DNA from: CAYIVF01 sp964366875
GTDB taxonomy: Bacteria > Patescibacteriota > Minisyncoccia > Minisyncoccales > Staskawiczbacteraceae
Direction of reading: 5' to 3'
Length of the DNA stretch: 33,737 nucleotides
NCBI GenBank assembly: GCA_964366875.1
Contig: CAYIVF010000005.1
Span: 1 to 33,737 of the forward strand
Below are positions 16,033 through 23,845 of the stretch, piece by piece. The notes under the pieces are model-generated. The model ran no database searches. It was given only the letters and a program-made list of their open reading frames with translations, and was not told where the DNA came from. The translations under genes and the position numbers were made by a program. Every line of letters starts with the position of its first letter. Position 1 is the first letter of the stretch.

Positions 16033-16710
16033 TTATTGCAACTTTTTATACAAACCTCCATTAAACTCGTATTGCAGAAAAGCCCCAAACGTTAGCTCTA
16101 CCTCAATAATTTTTTCATCTGATATATTCTCTATATATTTTACAATTGCCCTTAAACTATTATGCGATGCTACAATTAAAACATTCTTTTTCTGCTTCAA
16201 GTCCTTTTCAATATATTTTTTGAAAAATGGCACAGCCCTATTATATACGTCTTTTAACGACTCTCCCCCGGGCGGCGCCACCTTAAAACTCCTTCGCCAA
16301 AGATGAACTTTTTCTTCACCATATTTTTTAATAATTTCTTCTTTGTTCAATCCCTGCAGTTCTCTTCCATAATATCTTTCATTCAGATTTTCTGAAACAT
16401 ACACCGGTACGTCATTATCAGCTATATCCGCAAAACTGCCCCACTTTTCCATTTTTCCGCCATCAAGATGAATAAAAAATGGGTATTTTTCTGCAATATT
16501 CTCAAAAATTTCAGCCACTGTATCCATATTTCTAAAAAGCGGGGAGGAATAAATTTTATCAAAACTAATTTTAGAAACTTCCCCTGCTAATTCTTTTGCT
16601 GCAAAGCCGCTATCCTTAGTCAAAGGCCCATCTGTCCAGCCGGCAAACCTGTTTTCCTCGTTCCATTGCGATTTCAGATGCCTTAATAAAAATAATTTAG
16701 CCATAGTCAA
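16033..16710 (-). CDS. gpmA: 2,3-bisphosphoglycerate-dependent phosphoglycerate mutase-like protein
   Basis: A 225-residue protein of the histidine phosphatase superfamily. 'LLRHLKSQWN' holds the catalytic His but has Leu instead of the usual Gly of RHG. 'FAGWTDGPLT', 'ERYYGRELQGLNKEE' and 'VHLWRRSFKVAPPGGESL' are typical of dPGM. The second His region reads 'ASHNSLRA' rather than AHGNSLRA. The start may be 16710 or 16704. It lies next to eno, consistent with the 3-PG to 2-PG step. Confidence 0.85.
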   Translation of the reverse strand: MTMAKLFLLRHLKSQWNEENRFAGWTDGPLTKDSGFAAKELAGEVSKISFDKIYSSPLFRNMDTVAEIFENIAEKYPFFIHLDGGKMEKWGSFADIADNDVPVYVSENLNERYYGRELQGLNKEEIIKKYGEEKVHLWRRSFKVAPPGGESLKDVYNRAVPFFKKYIEKDLKQKKNVLIVASHNSLRAIVKYIENISDEKIIEVELTFGAFLQYEFNGGLYKKLQ

Positions 16711-16736
16711 ATAATTTTAAGTGATTATGTTTTTGA

Positions 16737-16808
16737 GCAGAAATAAAAATATTTTTTAGTTCGGGTTGGCTGTGGGCGAGGCGCGCTAAAAAATATTTTT
16801 ATTTCTGC
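16737..16808. repeat. AT-armed 3' hairpin with GC core, copy A
   Basis: Perfect 23-bp arms (16737-16759 and 16786-16808) enclose the core at 16760-16785, which starts TTCGGGTTGGCTGTGGG. The arm overlaps the last codons and stop of eno. The core matches copy B in 26 of 28 positions. Confidence 0.88.
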
Positions 16809-18016
16809 GATAACTCTTTCTCAATTTCCATTAGACGATTATATTTTACCATTCTTTCTTCTTTTGCGGGAGACCCCGACTTTATGTAATCGGCTCCCGC
16901 GCCCACCGCAAAGTCTGCTATAAAACTATCCATTGTTTCGCCAGACCTGTGGCTCACAATTATTTTCCATCCAAAAGATTTAGCTAATTTTGACGCTTCT
17001 ATTGTTTCAGAAACCGTGCCTATCTGATTAAGTTTTAATATTATTCCATTACAAGCTTCTTTGTTGTGCGCCTCTTTTATTCTTTTAATATTAGTTGCGG
17101 TCAAATCGTCTCCAACGATTAAAACCTTCTGCCCCAATTGTCGCACAATAGACTCAAACCCCTGCCAATCTTCCTCAGAAAAAGGGTCTTCAATTGAAAT
17201 AACGGAAAAACTATTTATCAAACCTTCATAAAATTCTAAAAGCTCTGTTCTGGTAAAATTTTGTCCATCAATCTTATATTTTCCATCTTTATAAAATTGC
17301 GAAGCCGCGCAATCTAAAGCAATTTTGCAGTCCTCTTTCCCTATAGCATTCTTTAACAAAAATAACGCCTGTTCTGTTTTTGAAATTTGCGGGGCAAATC
17401 CTCCTTCGTCGCCCATTCGTGCTTTACCATAATTTTTTTCAATAAGTTCTTTTAAATTTTGGAAAATTTTATTGCAAAGAACTAAATTTTCAGCAAAGGA
17501 TTCTTTTTGGCAGACAACCATAAATTCCTGAATATCTAAATCGTTCTTTGCATGAACTCCTCCTTCTAAAATATTAAACATGGGTAAAGGAAGCTTCAAC
17601 GGAAAACGGTTCTTCGTTAATTCTGCGATGTGGCGGTAAAGTGATTTTTTTTCTGAAGCGGCTCCCGCTCGGCAAACAGCAATAGATACAGCTAAAATTG
17701 CATTGGCCCCTAATTTAGACTTATTTTCTGTTCCATCTAAACTAATCATTAAATCATCAATCTCTTTTTGGTTTACTGCGTCTTTGCCTTTGAGTTTTGG
17801 CGCAATTGCTTCATTTATATTTTCTATGGCTTTTAAAACTCCTTTGCCATCTGAATCTCTCAACTCTAATGCTTCATTAGCTCCAGTGGAGGCGCCGGAA
17901 GGAACAGACGCGACAAATATACCCCTATCTGTTTCTAATTCAACTTCAACCGTAGGATTGCCTCGTGAGTCCGAAATTTCTCTCGCTTTAATCTTTTTTA
18001 TTTTGTCATTTAACAT
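16799..18016 (-). CDS. eno: Enolase
   Basis: A 405-residue enzyme dehydrating 2-phosphoglycerate to PEP. 'AREISDSRGNPTVEVEL' is at the N-terminus, 'VPSGASTGANEALELRD' is the catalytic loop, and 'IEDPFSEEDW', 'VGDDLTATN' and 'KLNQIGTVSE' bind metal and substrate; 'VSHRSGETMDSFIADFAVG' follows. The start MLNDKIKK (18016) was chosen over 18046 because the longer form would run into the pilin gene and has no family support. The length is slightly shorter than usual. Its stop lies in a hairpin arm. Confidence 0.96.
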   Translation of the reverse strand: MLNDKIKKIKAREISDSRGNPTVEVELETDRGIFVASVPSGASTGANEALELRDSDGKGVLKAIENINEAIAPKLKGKDAVNQKEIDDLMISLDGTENKSKLGANAILAVSIAVCRAGAASEKKSLYRHIAELTKNRFPLKLPLPMFNILEGGVHAKNDLDIQEFMVVCQKESFAENLVLCNKIFQNLKELIEKNYGKARMGDEGGFAPQISKTEQALFLLKNAIGKEDCKIALDCAASQFYKDGKYKIDGQNFTRTELLEFYEGLINSFSVISIEDPFSEEDWQGFESIVRQLGQKVLIVGDDLTATNIKRIKEAHNKEACNGIILKLNQIGTVSETIEASKLAKSFGWKIIVSHRSGETMDSFIADFAVGAGADYIKSGSPAKEERMVKYNRLMEIEKELSQK

Positions 18017-18020
18017 TTTC

Positions 18021-18536
18021 TTATTGACAACCAGCACACTTACCAATAGTAATGGTACCAGGGTAGTTTTGAAATGATCCGTTGCAAGGCCGAACTCCGG
18101 GACTAATTATATCAGGATTTTCTAATTTATAAACCAACATATACCATTGCTGCTGACAACCATAATTACGAGAATAATAATCATAATTATATTGTTCGCC
18201 TCCTGCCCAGCCAGTAGTATTATTGATTGGATCTTTAGGGAGGGTAATATATCCGTTCAATGCGGTCTGCAAGGTATTCCAACTAGTATCTCCACTATTA
18301 CTCCACAAGCTATTTGGAGAACTCGCCCCTCCCGAGATTGGATATTCTCCGCGCTCAATATAATATAGTTCTAATGCTGCCATTAGTTGCGATATATCGG
18401 TTTTCCTTCTGGCGTCTCTTGATTTTTTTAAATAATTATTAACATTAACAGCAACAATGCCAGCTAAAACTCCGATTATAGCAATAACTACTATTAATTC
18501 AATTATTGTAAATCCTTTATTTTTGTTTTTGAACAT
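18021..18536 (-). CDS. Type IV pilin-like prepilin
   Basis: A 171-residue protein. A short basic leader is followed by 'KGFTIIELIVVIAIIGVLAG', the prepilin peptidase site plus hydrophobic helix of type IV pilins. A helical 'DARRKTDISQLMAALELYY' segment and a C-terminal globular domain with Cys at about 135, 153, 167 and 170 follow; this resembles type II secretion G-type pseudopilins. CPR bacteria often encode pili, so surface attachment or DNA uptake is possible. It overlaps trxB by 20 nt. Confidence 0.88.
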   Translation of the reverse strand: MFKNKNKGFTIIELIVVIAIIGVLAGIVAVNVNNYLKKSRDARRKTDISQLMAALELYYIERGEYPISGGASSPNSLWSNSGDTSWNTLQTALNGYITLPKDPINNTTGWAGGEQYNYDYYSRNYGCQQQWYMLVYKLENPDIISPGVRPCNGSFQNYPGTITIGKCAGCQ

Positions 18537-19437
18537 ATTCGTATGCTGCGAGAGCTGCTTTAGCGCCCTCGCCCACTGCCGTAACTATTTGCTTGTACTT
18601 CCCCTTGTTGCAGTCTCCAGCAGCAAAAAGTCCCGGAGTTTTAGTAGCATAGCTTTCTAAATCAGCAATAATCTCATCTTTTTCCGAAAAATCCACCAGC
18701 TCTTTTACAAATGCGGTCGCTGGCGAATATCCTATTTCAACAAAAATACCGTCAACGCTTAGAGTGTTTTCTTTGTTTGCCGTTAAATCCTGATAAGTCA
18801 GCGATTTTACAAAACCTTGTCCTTCTATCTTTAAAACCTTGGCATTTGTTATTATTTCTGCTTTACCGGTCTTTGCTATTAAAGATTGATTTTCTATATC
18901 TGCTTTTGCTTCTTTGCCAAACTCTAAAATATAGAGTTTTTTTACGTAATTGGACAGAAACAAAGCTGTTTCAAAACCCGAATTACCGCCGCCAATTACA
19001 GCCACGATTTTATCTTTAAATACAGGCCCATCGCATAATGCGCAATAGCTCACGCCTTTTCCCATAAACTCTTTCTCGCCTAAAACCTCAAGCGGCCTCG
19101 GGTCGGCTCCCGTAGCAATTATTACTGCCAGTGCTTCGTAGGTTTGACCGGATTTTGTAGACAAAACAAAGTTTTTGCCGGGCTTTGTTACTTTTAAAAC
19201 CTCGTCAAGCGCAACCTTGAGCTCGTTTTTTTCCAATTGCTTGCTAAAAATATTAGTTAAATCAGGCCCTGATATCTTATCAAAACCAGGATAGTTTTCT
19301 ATATCCACTGCTTTTTTAGAGACCTGCCCGCCAACATCTTTAGAAATAATCAAGCTCTTTAATTTTTGACGGGCGCTGTAAATGCCAGCTGAAATACCCG
19401 CTGGTCCAGCGCCGATAATAATTAAATCGTAAATCAT
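18517..19437 (-). CDS. trxB: Thioredoxin reductase
   Basis: A 306-residue flavoprotein. 'IIGAGPAGISAGIYSAR' is the FAD site, 'YCALCDGPVF' holds the redox pair Cys132-Cys135 (CALC rather than CATC), and 'IGGGNSGFETALFL' is the NAD(P)H site; 'GLFAAGDCNKGKYKQIVTAVGEGAKAA' (in parts) closes the FAD domain. It passes electrons to thioredoxin or glutaredoxin-like proteins; candidate partners are encoded at 14229-15550. Confidence 0.95.
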   Translation of the reverse strand: MIYDLIIIGAGPAGISAGIYSARQKLKSLIISKDVGGQVSKKAVDIENYPGFDKISGPDLTNIFSKQLEKNELKVALDEVLKVTKPGKNFVLSTKSGQTYEALAVIIATGADPRPLEVLGEKEFMGKGVSYCALCDGPVFKDKIVAVIGGGNSGFETALFLSNYVKKLYILEFGKEAKADIENQSLIAKTGKAEIITNAKVLKIEGQGFVKSLTYQDLTANKENTLSVDGIFVEIGYSPATAFVKELVDFSEKDEIIADLESYATKTPGLFAAGDCNKGKYKQIVTAVGEGAKAALAAYEYVQKQK

Positions 19438-19479
19438 ATTAATTTCTTTATTCTACAATAATTTTCAATAAAATAAAAC

Positions 19480-19506
19480 AACCCCGCCATGGCGGGGTTG
19501 TTTTTT
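19480..19506 (-). terminator. Terminator between galU and trxB
   Basis: CAACCCCGCCATGGCGGGGTTG is an 11-bp perfect palindrome. T-rich runs lie on both sides, so it can act on galU (minus strand) and possibly in both directions. Confidence 0.8.
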
Positions 19507-19507
19507 A

Positions 19508-20380
19508 TCATTTTATGCTTTTTAAATACTGCCTCAACTCATCTTTAAACCTCGGGTCGCGCAAAGAAAGATATAGAAAAGACTTTAGCCACTTCAATTT
19601 ATCTCCGCACTCTAGCCATTCTCCTTTAAGCTCATATCCGTAAATAATTTTGCCGTCTGAAAGCATCTTATCAAAAACTTCGGCTAAAATTATCTCGCCC
19701 CTCTTAGATGGCTGGGCTTTTTTGAGATAACCAAAAACCTCCGGAGTTAAAATATACTTTCCGACAACAACTAAATTTGAGGGAATCTGCGAGGGCTCCG
19801 GTTTTTCTATTATTTTTTTTATTTTATACAAACTATGCGCAATTTTTTCAACGGCAACTGCTCCATATGCCGGAACTTTTTCTCTCGGCAGCTCCTTGAG
19901 AGCCACAACCGGAGCATTGCAGGTTTTAAAAATATTCATTAGCTGCATTAAAGCTGGGGTGTCCGAATCCACAATATCGTCGCCGAACAAAACAGCAACT
20001 GGACCTTGTTCTATCTGTTTTGCCGCCTGCAAGATAGCGTGGCCGTCGCCAAGAGGTTTTTTTTGCACGGCAAAAGAAAAAGAAATGCCCTCAAATGTTT
20101 CTTCAAAATCTTTTAGCTCTTTTAATATGTTTTGCTTTTTTCTTTTTACGAGAAGCTTTTCTAATTCCGGAGACTTCTTGAAATAATTTAAGATAGTTTT
20201 TTGGCCGGGGCTCACGACAAAAACTGCTTCTTTGATTCCCGACTTTTTTATCTCCTCTATTATATATTGAATAACCGGCTTATCAACTAAAGGAAAAAAC
20301 TCCTTGGGGATTGCCCGAGAAAGCGGTAAAAACCTTGTGCCAAGGCCTGCTACTGGTATAATTACCTTTTTGATTTCCAT
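19508..20380 (-). CDS. galU: UTP-glucose-1-phosphate uridylyltransferase
   Basis: A 290-residue nucleotidyltransferase forming UDP-glucose. The N-terminal 'PVAGLGTRFLPLSRAIPKE' is the signature, 'PVIQYIIEEI' follows, 'FGDDIVDSD' holds the metal site, and 'EKPEPSQIPSNLVVVGKYIL' is typical. It supplies sugar nucleotides for the envelope. The length is normal. Confidence 0.95.
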   Translation of the reverse strand: MEIKKVIIPVAGLGTRFLPLSRAIPKEFFPLVDKPVIQYIIEEIKKSGIKEAVFVVSPGQKTILNYFKKSPELEKLLVKRKKQNILKELKDFEETFEGISFSFAVQKKPLGDGHAILQAAKQIEQGPVAVLFGDDIVDSDTPALMQLMNIFKTCNAPVVALKELPREKVPAYGAVAVEKIAHSLYKIKKIIEKPEPSQIPSNLVVVGKYILTPEVFGYLKKAQPSKRGEIILAEVFDKMLSDGKIIYGYELKGEWLECGDKLKWLKSFLYLSLRDPRFKDELRQYLKSIK

Positions 20381-20396
20381 AATATAGCATAGCGAA

Positions 20397-20466
20397 AGAG
20401 ATAAAGAATAATTTTTTGTTCGGGTTGGCCGTGGGCGAGGCGTGCAAAAAATTATTCTTTATTTCT
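20397..20466. repeat. AT-armed 3' hairpin with GC core, copy B
   Basis: The 22-bp arms (20397-20418 and 20445-20466) have one mismatch. The core at 20419-20444 starts TTCGGGTTGGCCGTGGG. It lies 10 nt after the ftsZ stop. Confidence 0.85.
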
Positions 20467-20476
20467 GGAGCTAAAA

Positions 20477-22066
20477 TTAGCTTTTAAATTTTACTCTTCT
20501 CAAAAATGCTGGGATTTCCCACTCTTTTTCCTGTTGCAACTTTTTTTTCTCTTCTAACTCCTGCGCTTTTTTAACTTCTAACCCGCTCCTTCTTATTGCT
20601 TTTTTGACTGATTCTGACGGAGCTGTCTCCACAATACTTAATTTCTTTTCTCCTAAAGCTGCTGTTTCAAAGGCCGGAGCCTGGAACGCGGGTAAAAGTG
20701 AAGAAACTTTCTTTTCATTTTCTTTTTTTTGTTTTCTTGCCCTGAGCCTGCCGAAGGGTTTCTTCAATTCTGGCTTTTTAGCACGCTTTGATTTCTCCTT
20801 GGCTTCGCTAAGGAGATTTGTTTGGATTTCTTTTTTTTCAATCGTTTCTGCTTTTAAACCCCCGCCAGTCATCAAGATAGTGGTCTTTATTTTATTTTTT
20901 AGATTTGAGTTCTTTGAAATGCCAAATATGATTTTAGCTTTAGGGTTTAAATCCGCAATATGTCTGCTTATCTTTTCTACCTCAAACATAGAAAGATTTT
21001 TTGACCCGGCGATATTAAACAAGATTTTTTCTGCTTGTAAGCTGCTATTTTGCAACAAAGGGTTGGAAAGCACTTTCTCGCAGATTTTTTCTGCGCGGTT
21101 TTTGCCAGACTCCTCAACGGTGTTTAAAAACGCTGTGTTTCCTATGCCTTTTAGAATTGTGCGCAAATCAGCAAAATCAATATTTATTATGCCTGGGTTA
21201 TAGATTAAATCTATCAGGCTTTCTAAAGATTCTATCAGACTTTTATTAACAATAGAAAATGCTTCTGTTATGGGCGTATTAACATCAATAATCTTGAATA
21301 TTTTTTCATTGGGAATAGTAAGGGACACATTCAAAGACCGCCTTAAAGACCTTAATGCGTTTTGCGCAATCCGCTGTTTATTTTTCCCTTCAAACTTAAA
21401 GGGCAAAGTAAATATTCCCAAAGTTATGCCTCCGAATTCTTTGGCAGCTTCAGCAAATACTTGCGTGGCACCAGAGCCTAGTCCTCCGCCTAAAGAAGCA
21501 ATGAATATTATGATATCCTGGTCCTCAAACATACTGCTCATTCTTTCTTTGGCTTCTGTTGCAGTTCTTTTTGCTAAATCAATATTTACCCCGGTGCCCA
21601 AACCATGCGTTAAGTTTTCGCCAAACCAGAAGTATTTTATTCCTGGTCTTTTTTTCAAAGCCCTGATATCTGTATCAGCTATAACAAAGGTTGCCTTTTC
21701 CAATGACCTGCCTATCTCGGAAACAATTGAGCCACCGCCGCCGCCAATACCAATAACTTTAATTTTTGCTTTAAATAACGTTTCTGCCGGAATTTCTGGC
21801 GCAGGCAATTTGGAGGCTGGTTTCTTTGTTCTGCGTACAATAACTTTCTTTGGTTTTCTAGCTATTTTTCTTTTTGCCGTCTTCAATTTTTTGGTCCTTA
21901 TTTTTCTCCTTGGCTTCGCCAAGGAGATTTTCTTTTTTTCCTTTTTCTTTTTTTTAGCAAAAATATTCCTGTTTTTTACAGGTTTCTTGCCCTGAGTTTT
22001 TCTAAGGGTTGTCTTCTTTGCTCTCTTTGCCTTTTTTACGGCTTTCCTTTTCTTTGCTTTTGCCAT
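20477..22066 (-). CDS. ftsZ: Cell division GTPase FtsZ with long Lys/Arg-rich N-terminal tail
   Basis: A 529-residue protein, longer than usual. Residues 1-97 are almost pure Lys/Arg/Ala. The GTPase starts near 100: 'VIGIGGGGGSIVSEIG' is T1, 'GLGTGVNIDLAKR' follows, 'SLGGGLGSGATQ' is T4 (Leu instead of Thr in GGGTGSG), and T7 'NIDFADL' carries Asp297 and Asp300. A Lys-rich linker leads to the C-terminal peptide 'WEIPAFLRR', matching the FtsA/ZipA-binding motif. Four short palindromes lie in the two tails. The basic tail may bind DNA or membrane; that is inference. Confidence 0.92.
   Translation of the reverse strand: MAKAKKRKAVKKAKRAKKTTLRKTQGKKPVKNRNIFAKKKKKEKKKISLAKPRRKIRTKKLKTAKRKIARKPKKVIVRRTKKPASKLPAPEIPAETLFKAKIKVIGIGGGGGSIVSEIGRSLEKATFVIADTDIRALKKRPGIKYFWFGENLTHGLGTGVNIDLAKRTATEAKERMSSMFEDQDIIIFIASLGGGLGSGATQVFAEAAKEFGGITLGIFTLPFKFEGKNKQRIAQNALRSLRRSLNVSLTIPNEKIFKIIDVNTPITEAFSIVNKSLIESLESLIDLIYNPGIINIDFADLRTILKGIGNTAFLNTVEESGKNRAEKICEKVLSNPLLQNSSLQAEKILFNIAGSKNLSMFEVEKISRHIADLNPKAKIIFGISKNSNLKNKIKTTILMTGGGLKAETIEKKEIQTNLLSEAKEKSKRAKKPELKKPFGRLRARKQKKENEKKVSSLLPAFQAPAFETAALGEKKLSIVETAPSESVKKAIRRSGLEVKKAQELEEKKKLQQEKEWEIPAFLRRVKFKS
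20739..20758. repeat. FtsZ palindrome A, C-terminal tail copy
   Basis: CCCTGAG/AAGGG-type element encoding Pro-Phe-Gly-Arg-Leu-Arg-Ala. It is related to 21989-22008, and both are preceded by TTTCTTG. Confidence 0.6.
20795..20815. repeat. FtsZ palindrome B, C-terminal tail copy
   Basis: CTCCTTGGC and GCTAAGGAG arms around TTC. It differs by one base from 21906-21926 and 27241-27261, and is read as Leu-Leu-Ser-Glu-Ala-Lys-Glu. Confidence 0.8.
21906..21926. repeat. FtsZ palindrome B, N-terminal tail copy
   Basis: Perfect CTCCTTGGC-TTC-GCCAAGGAG, identical to 27241-27261. It is read in another frame than the C-terminal copy, as Ser-Leu-Ala-Lys-Pro-Arg-Arg. Confidence 0.85.
21989..22008. repeat. 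FtsZ palindrome A, N-terminal tail copy
   Basis: CCCTGAG...AAGGG ends as at 20739-20758 but a different centre. It is read as Thr-Leu-Arg-Lys-Thr-Gln-Gly. Confidence 0.5.
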
Positions 22067-22113
22067 TATATTTCATCTTAATCAGTTATAAAATTAAATC
22101 AAGTATTGTTTAT

Positions 22114-22145
22114 AAAAAAATAGCCGTTGATTCCCTTCAACAGCT
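22114..22145 (-). terminator. Rho-independent terminator of pyrE-pyrF
   Basis: AGCTGTTGA (22145-22137) pairs with TCAACGGCT (22130-22122) with one T-G pair. An A then seven T residues follow on the minus strand. A second hairpin, CACAAG/CTTGTG (22158-22172), precedes it. Confidence 0.85.
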
Positions 22146-22187
22146 TTGTTCTCCTGTCACAAGAACCTTGTGTCCTTGCCGTTTCTA

Positions 22188-22886
22188 CTAGCCCTGTTGC
22201 GCCGTCTCTAACCTTGAAAGAACCTGACGAAGCGCGGCCACTTTGTCGGGAACTTTCATGATCGGGCTTCCGCACACAACTATTCTCGCCCCATTTTGAG
22301 CGGCGAATTCTGGAGTAACCTCCTGTTTGTGCCTGTAATCAGTGAACTCTTCCATGCGGATTCCAGGCACAGCCCTGATCAGGTCAGTATCCTTAACCGC
22401 AACCAGACACGTTCCCGGCAGAACAACGCCGTGGCAACCGAGGTCTCTGGCTCGCTGAGTCAAGAATACCACCGTCTCCTCAAGGGAGCGGCGAAAGTAC
22501 ATCCTGCACCAATCGTCGCCATAGTGAGTGAGCACGGTAACTCCGAGAACCTTGGTCTTAGAACCTTCGGTAGCCCTGACCGCGCCTTCCAGCTGGTCGT
22601 CTGCCTGGACCCAAACGTTGAAGTAATCCACTCCGGCATCGACCAGCATTTTGGCAATGTCAGTCATCGTCCGTTTACCGTTCCAGGTTTTGGTATCGGC
22701 AAAAATCGGATGGGAGGTTGACATCTGACCATGGAGGGCCATATGCGCGCCATGATACATCAGACAGTCAAGGTTGATCTTGTAACCGAAGTTTCCTCGC
22801 ACATGCTCCATTTCTCGAACGGCTTCAACGGTATCCCTTCTCTTTCCAAGGAGATCGTCGAGCGCCACGAAAAGCATCGGACTCAT
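22188..22886 (-). CDS. pyrF: Orotidine 5'-phosphate decarboxylase-like protein, divergent active site
   Basis: A 232-residue TIM-barrel protein. 'LFVALDD' opens it, Lys36 sits in 'GYKINLD', and the usual DxKxxD motif reads Asp64-Thr-Lys66-Thr-Trp-Asn69, with Asn for the second Asp. 'VPGIR', 'QEVTPEFAAQNGA' and 'VVCGSPI' match the C-terminal pattern, but Ser207 replaces the phosphate-binding Arg (VxGRPI). It would make UMP from OMP; the replacements make this less certain. It overlaps pyrE by 1 nt (TAATG), with GGAGGAAC ahead. Codons are GC-rich. Confidence 0.75.
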   Translation of the reverse strand: MSPMLFVALDDLLGKRRDTVEAVREMEHVRGNFGYKINLDCLMYHGAHMALHGQMSTSHPIFADTKTWNGKRTMTDIAKMLVDAGVDYFNVWVQADDQLEGAVRATEGSKTKVLGVTVLTHYGDDWCRMYFRRSLEETVVFLTQRARDLGCHGVVLPGTCLVAVKDTDLIRAVPGIRMEEFTDYRHKQEVTPEFAAQNGARIVVCGSPIMKVPDKVAALRQVLSRLETAQQG

Positions 22887-23647
22887 TAGTTAGTTCCTCC
22901 TCTCTCGATACGGGTCAAGCCCCTGTCGGCTTGCCACTGCAAAGGGTTCTTCAAAAATTGGCGGTAGTCGCCCAAGAGATTTTTGGGGTGCGTATCATAC
23001 CGATCGGCTACGTCAATCACCCTCGGTAGAGTAAGCAGGGAGACCATCTCAATCCCGGCGTCAGCCAAATCCTTGTTAGCCACGGGGTTGTCGTAGTAAA
23101 GTATGCAGGCCCCGCTCTTGCATTGGTAGCCCGCGTCCCTCAGACAAACTGCTCCGTTGATAATAGTTTGGGCGAAGTTGACCAGCTCCTCCATGTCCAG
23201 ACCAAGGGAGCCGGCAGGTAGTTCCGGATTGTTTTGGATTCCGGTAATCAACTCCTTTTGCCCGCCGGTCTTGCGAAGCTCCCGAATGTAGACAAACGGA
23301 ATCCGCCGGCCGAGAAGAACTTCCAGCTCTTCACTGACCACCCATCCCGGAATCATTCCGCCGGTCACGTTACCGGCGACAAAATCAATTCCGGTCGGCC
23401 ATCTTTCTGCGATCTCGATTGCCAGATACCTTGCAAGGCACCTGATTAACACCTTGTGGCCGACTAATCCCTTGATCATGAGATAGCCTGGCCCAAAGTT
23501 TCCCGATGCGTAAAGAAATGGCCGCATGAACAGCGGCAAGGATTCAATCTGTTCGTTCGTCACCTTTGCCGGAACCGCTCTGAGTTCCAGCACATCCGCC
23601 CTCAAAACTTCAAGGGCGAGCCTGTCCAATGTTGCATTGCTAATCAT
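22886..23647 (-). CDS. pyrE: Orotate phosphoribosyltransferase-like protein, divergent PRPP motif
   Basis: A 253-residue type I phosphoribosyltransferase-like protein. 'FVAGNVTGGMIPGW' (near 89) and 'FVYIRELRKTGGQKEL' match the OPRTase core, and 'DAGIEMVSLLTL' matches its C-terminal strand. The PRPP loop, usually like VVVEDLISTGGS, reads 'MEELVNFAQTIINGA' (Glu153-Glu154, Thr161). It would make OMP from orotate and PRPP. It is first in the operon with pyrF, with AGAAGGAGA before the ATG. The GC-rich composition sets it apart from the AT-rich neighbours. Confidence 0.75.
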   Translation of the reverse strand: MISNATLDRLALEVLRADVLELRAVPAKVTNEQIESLPLFMRPFLYASGNFGPGYLMIKGLVGHKVLIRCLARYLAIEIAERWPTGIDFVAGNVTGGMIPGWVVSEELEVLLGRRIPFVYIRELRKTGGQKELITGIQNNPELPAGSLGLDMEELVNFAQTIINGAVCLRDAGYQCKSGACILYYDNPVANKDLADAGIEMVSLLTLPRVIDVADRYDTHPKNLLGDYRQFLKNPLQWQADRGLTRIERGGTN

Positions 23648-23662
23648 GGGTCAGTCTCCTTC

Positions 23663-23677
23663 TGGCCTTTTGGGCCA
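23663..23677 (-). promoter_or_regulatory. Hairpin just before the pyrE Shine-Dalgarno
   Basis: TGGCC and GGCCA arms around a 5-nt loop end about 3 nt before AAGGAG. It could affect ribosome access. Confidence 0.4.
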
Positions 23678-23724
23678 AAAACAAGTGTCGAATGTCAAAG
23701 ACCTGTCAAAATGAACTAATAACG

Positions 23725-23742
23725 CTCCGGCGAGCGCCGGAA
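23725..23742 (-). promoter_or_regulatory. 5'-terminal hairpin of the pyrE-pyrF leader
   Basis: CCGGC-GAGC-GCCGG extended by CT/AG lies about 10-25 nt after the predicted transcript start. The leader is about 100 nt and also holds two TTTGACA repeats (around 23692-23710). Confidence 0.5.
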
Positions 23743-23757
23743 GATACGTTGTTTTTT

Positions 23758-23785
23758 ATATTATAGAAATCGTAACAAATGTCAA
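23758..23785 (-). promoter_or_regulatory. Promoter of pyrE-pyrF
   Basis: TTGACA (23785-23780), 16-nt spacer, TAATAT (23763-23758) on the minus strand. Confidence 0.75.
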
Positions 23786-23845
23786 CTAAATTGTCGCACA
23801 ATAAAAAAGACGGAATTACTCCCGCCCTACAAATATTGATGCCTT

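Noticed and set aside
20604..21995. Long plus-strand ORFs opposite ftsZ (199 and 241 codons)
   Set aside because: They are antisense to a clear FtsZ with intact motifs, rich in Phe/Leu/Ser from the Lys/Glu complement, and have no family signature.
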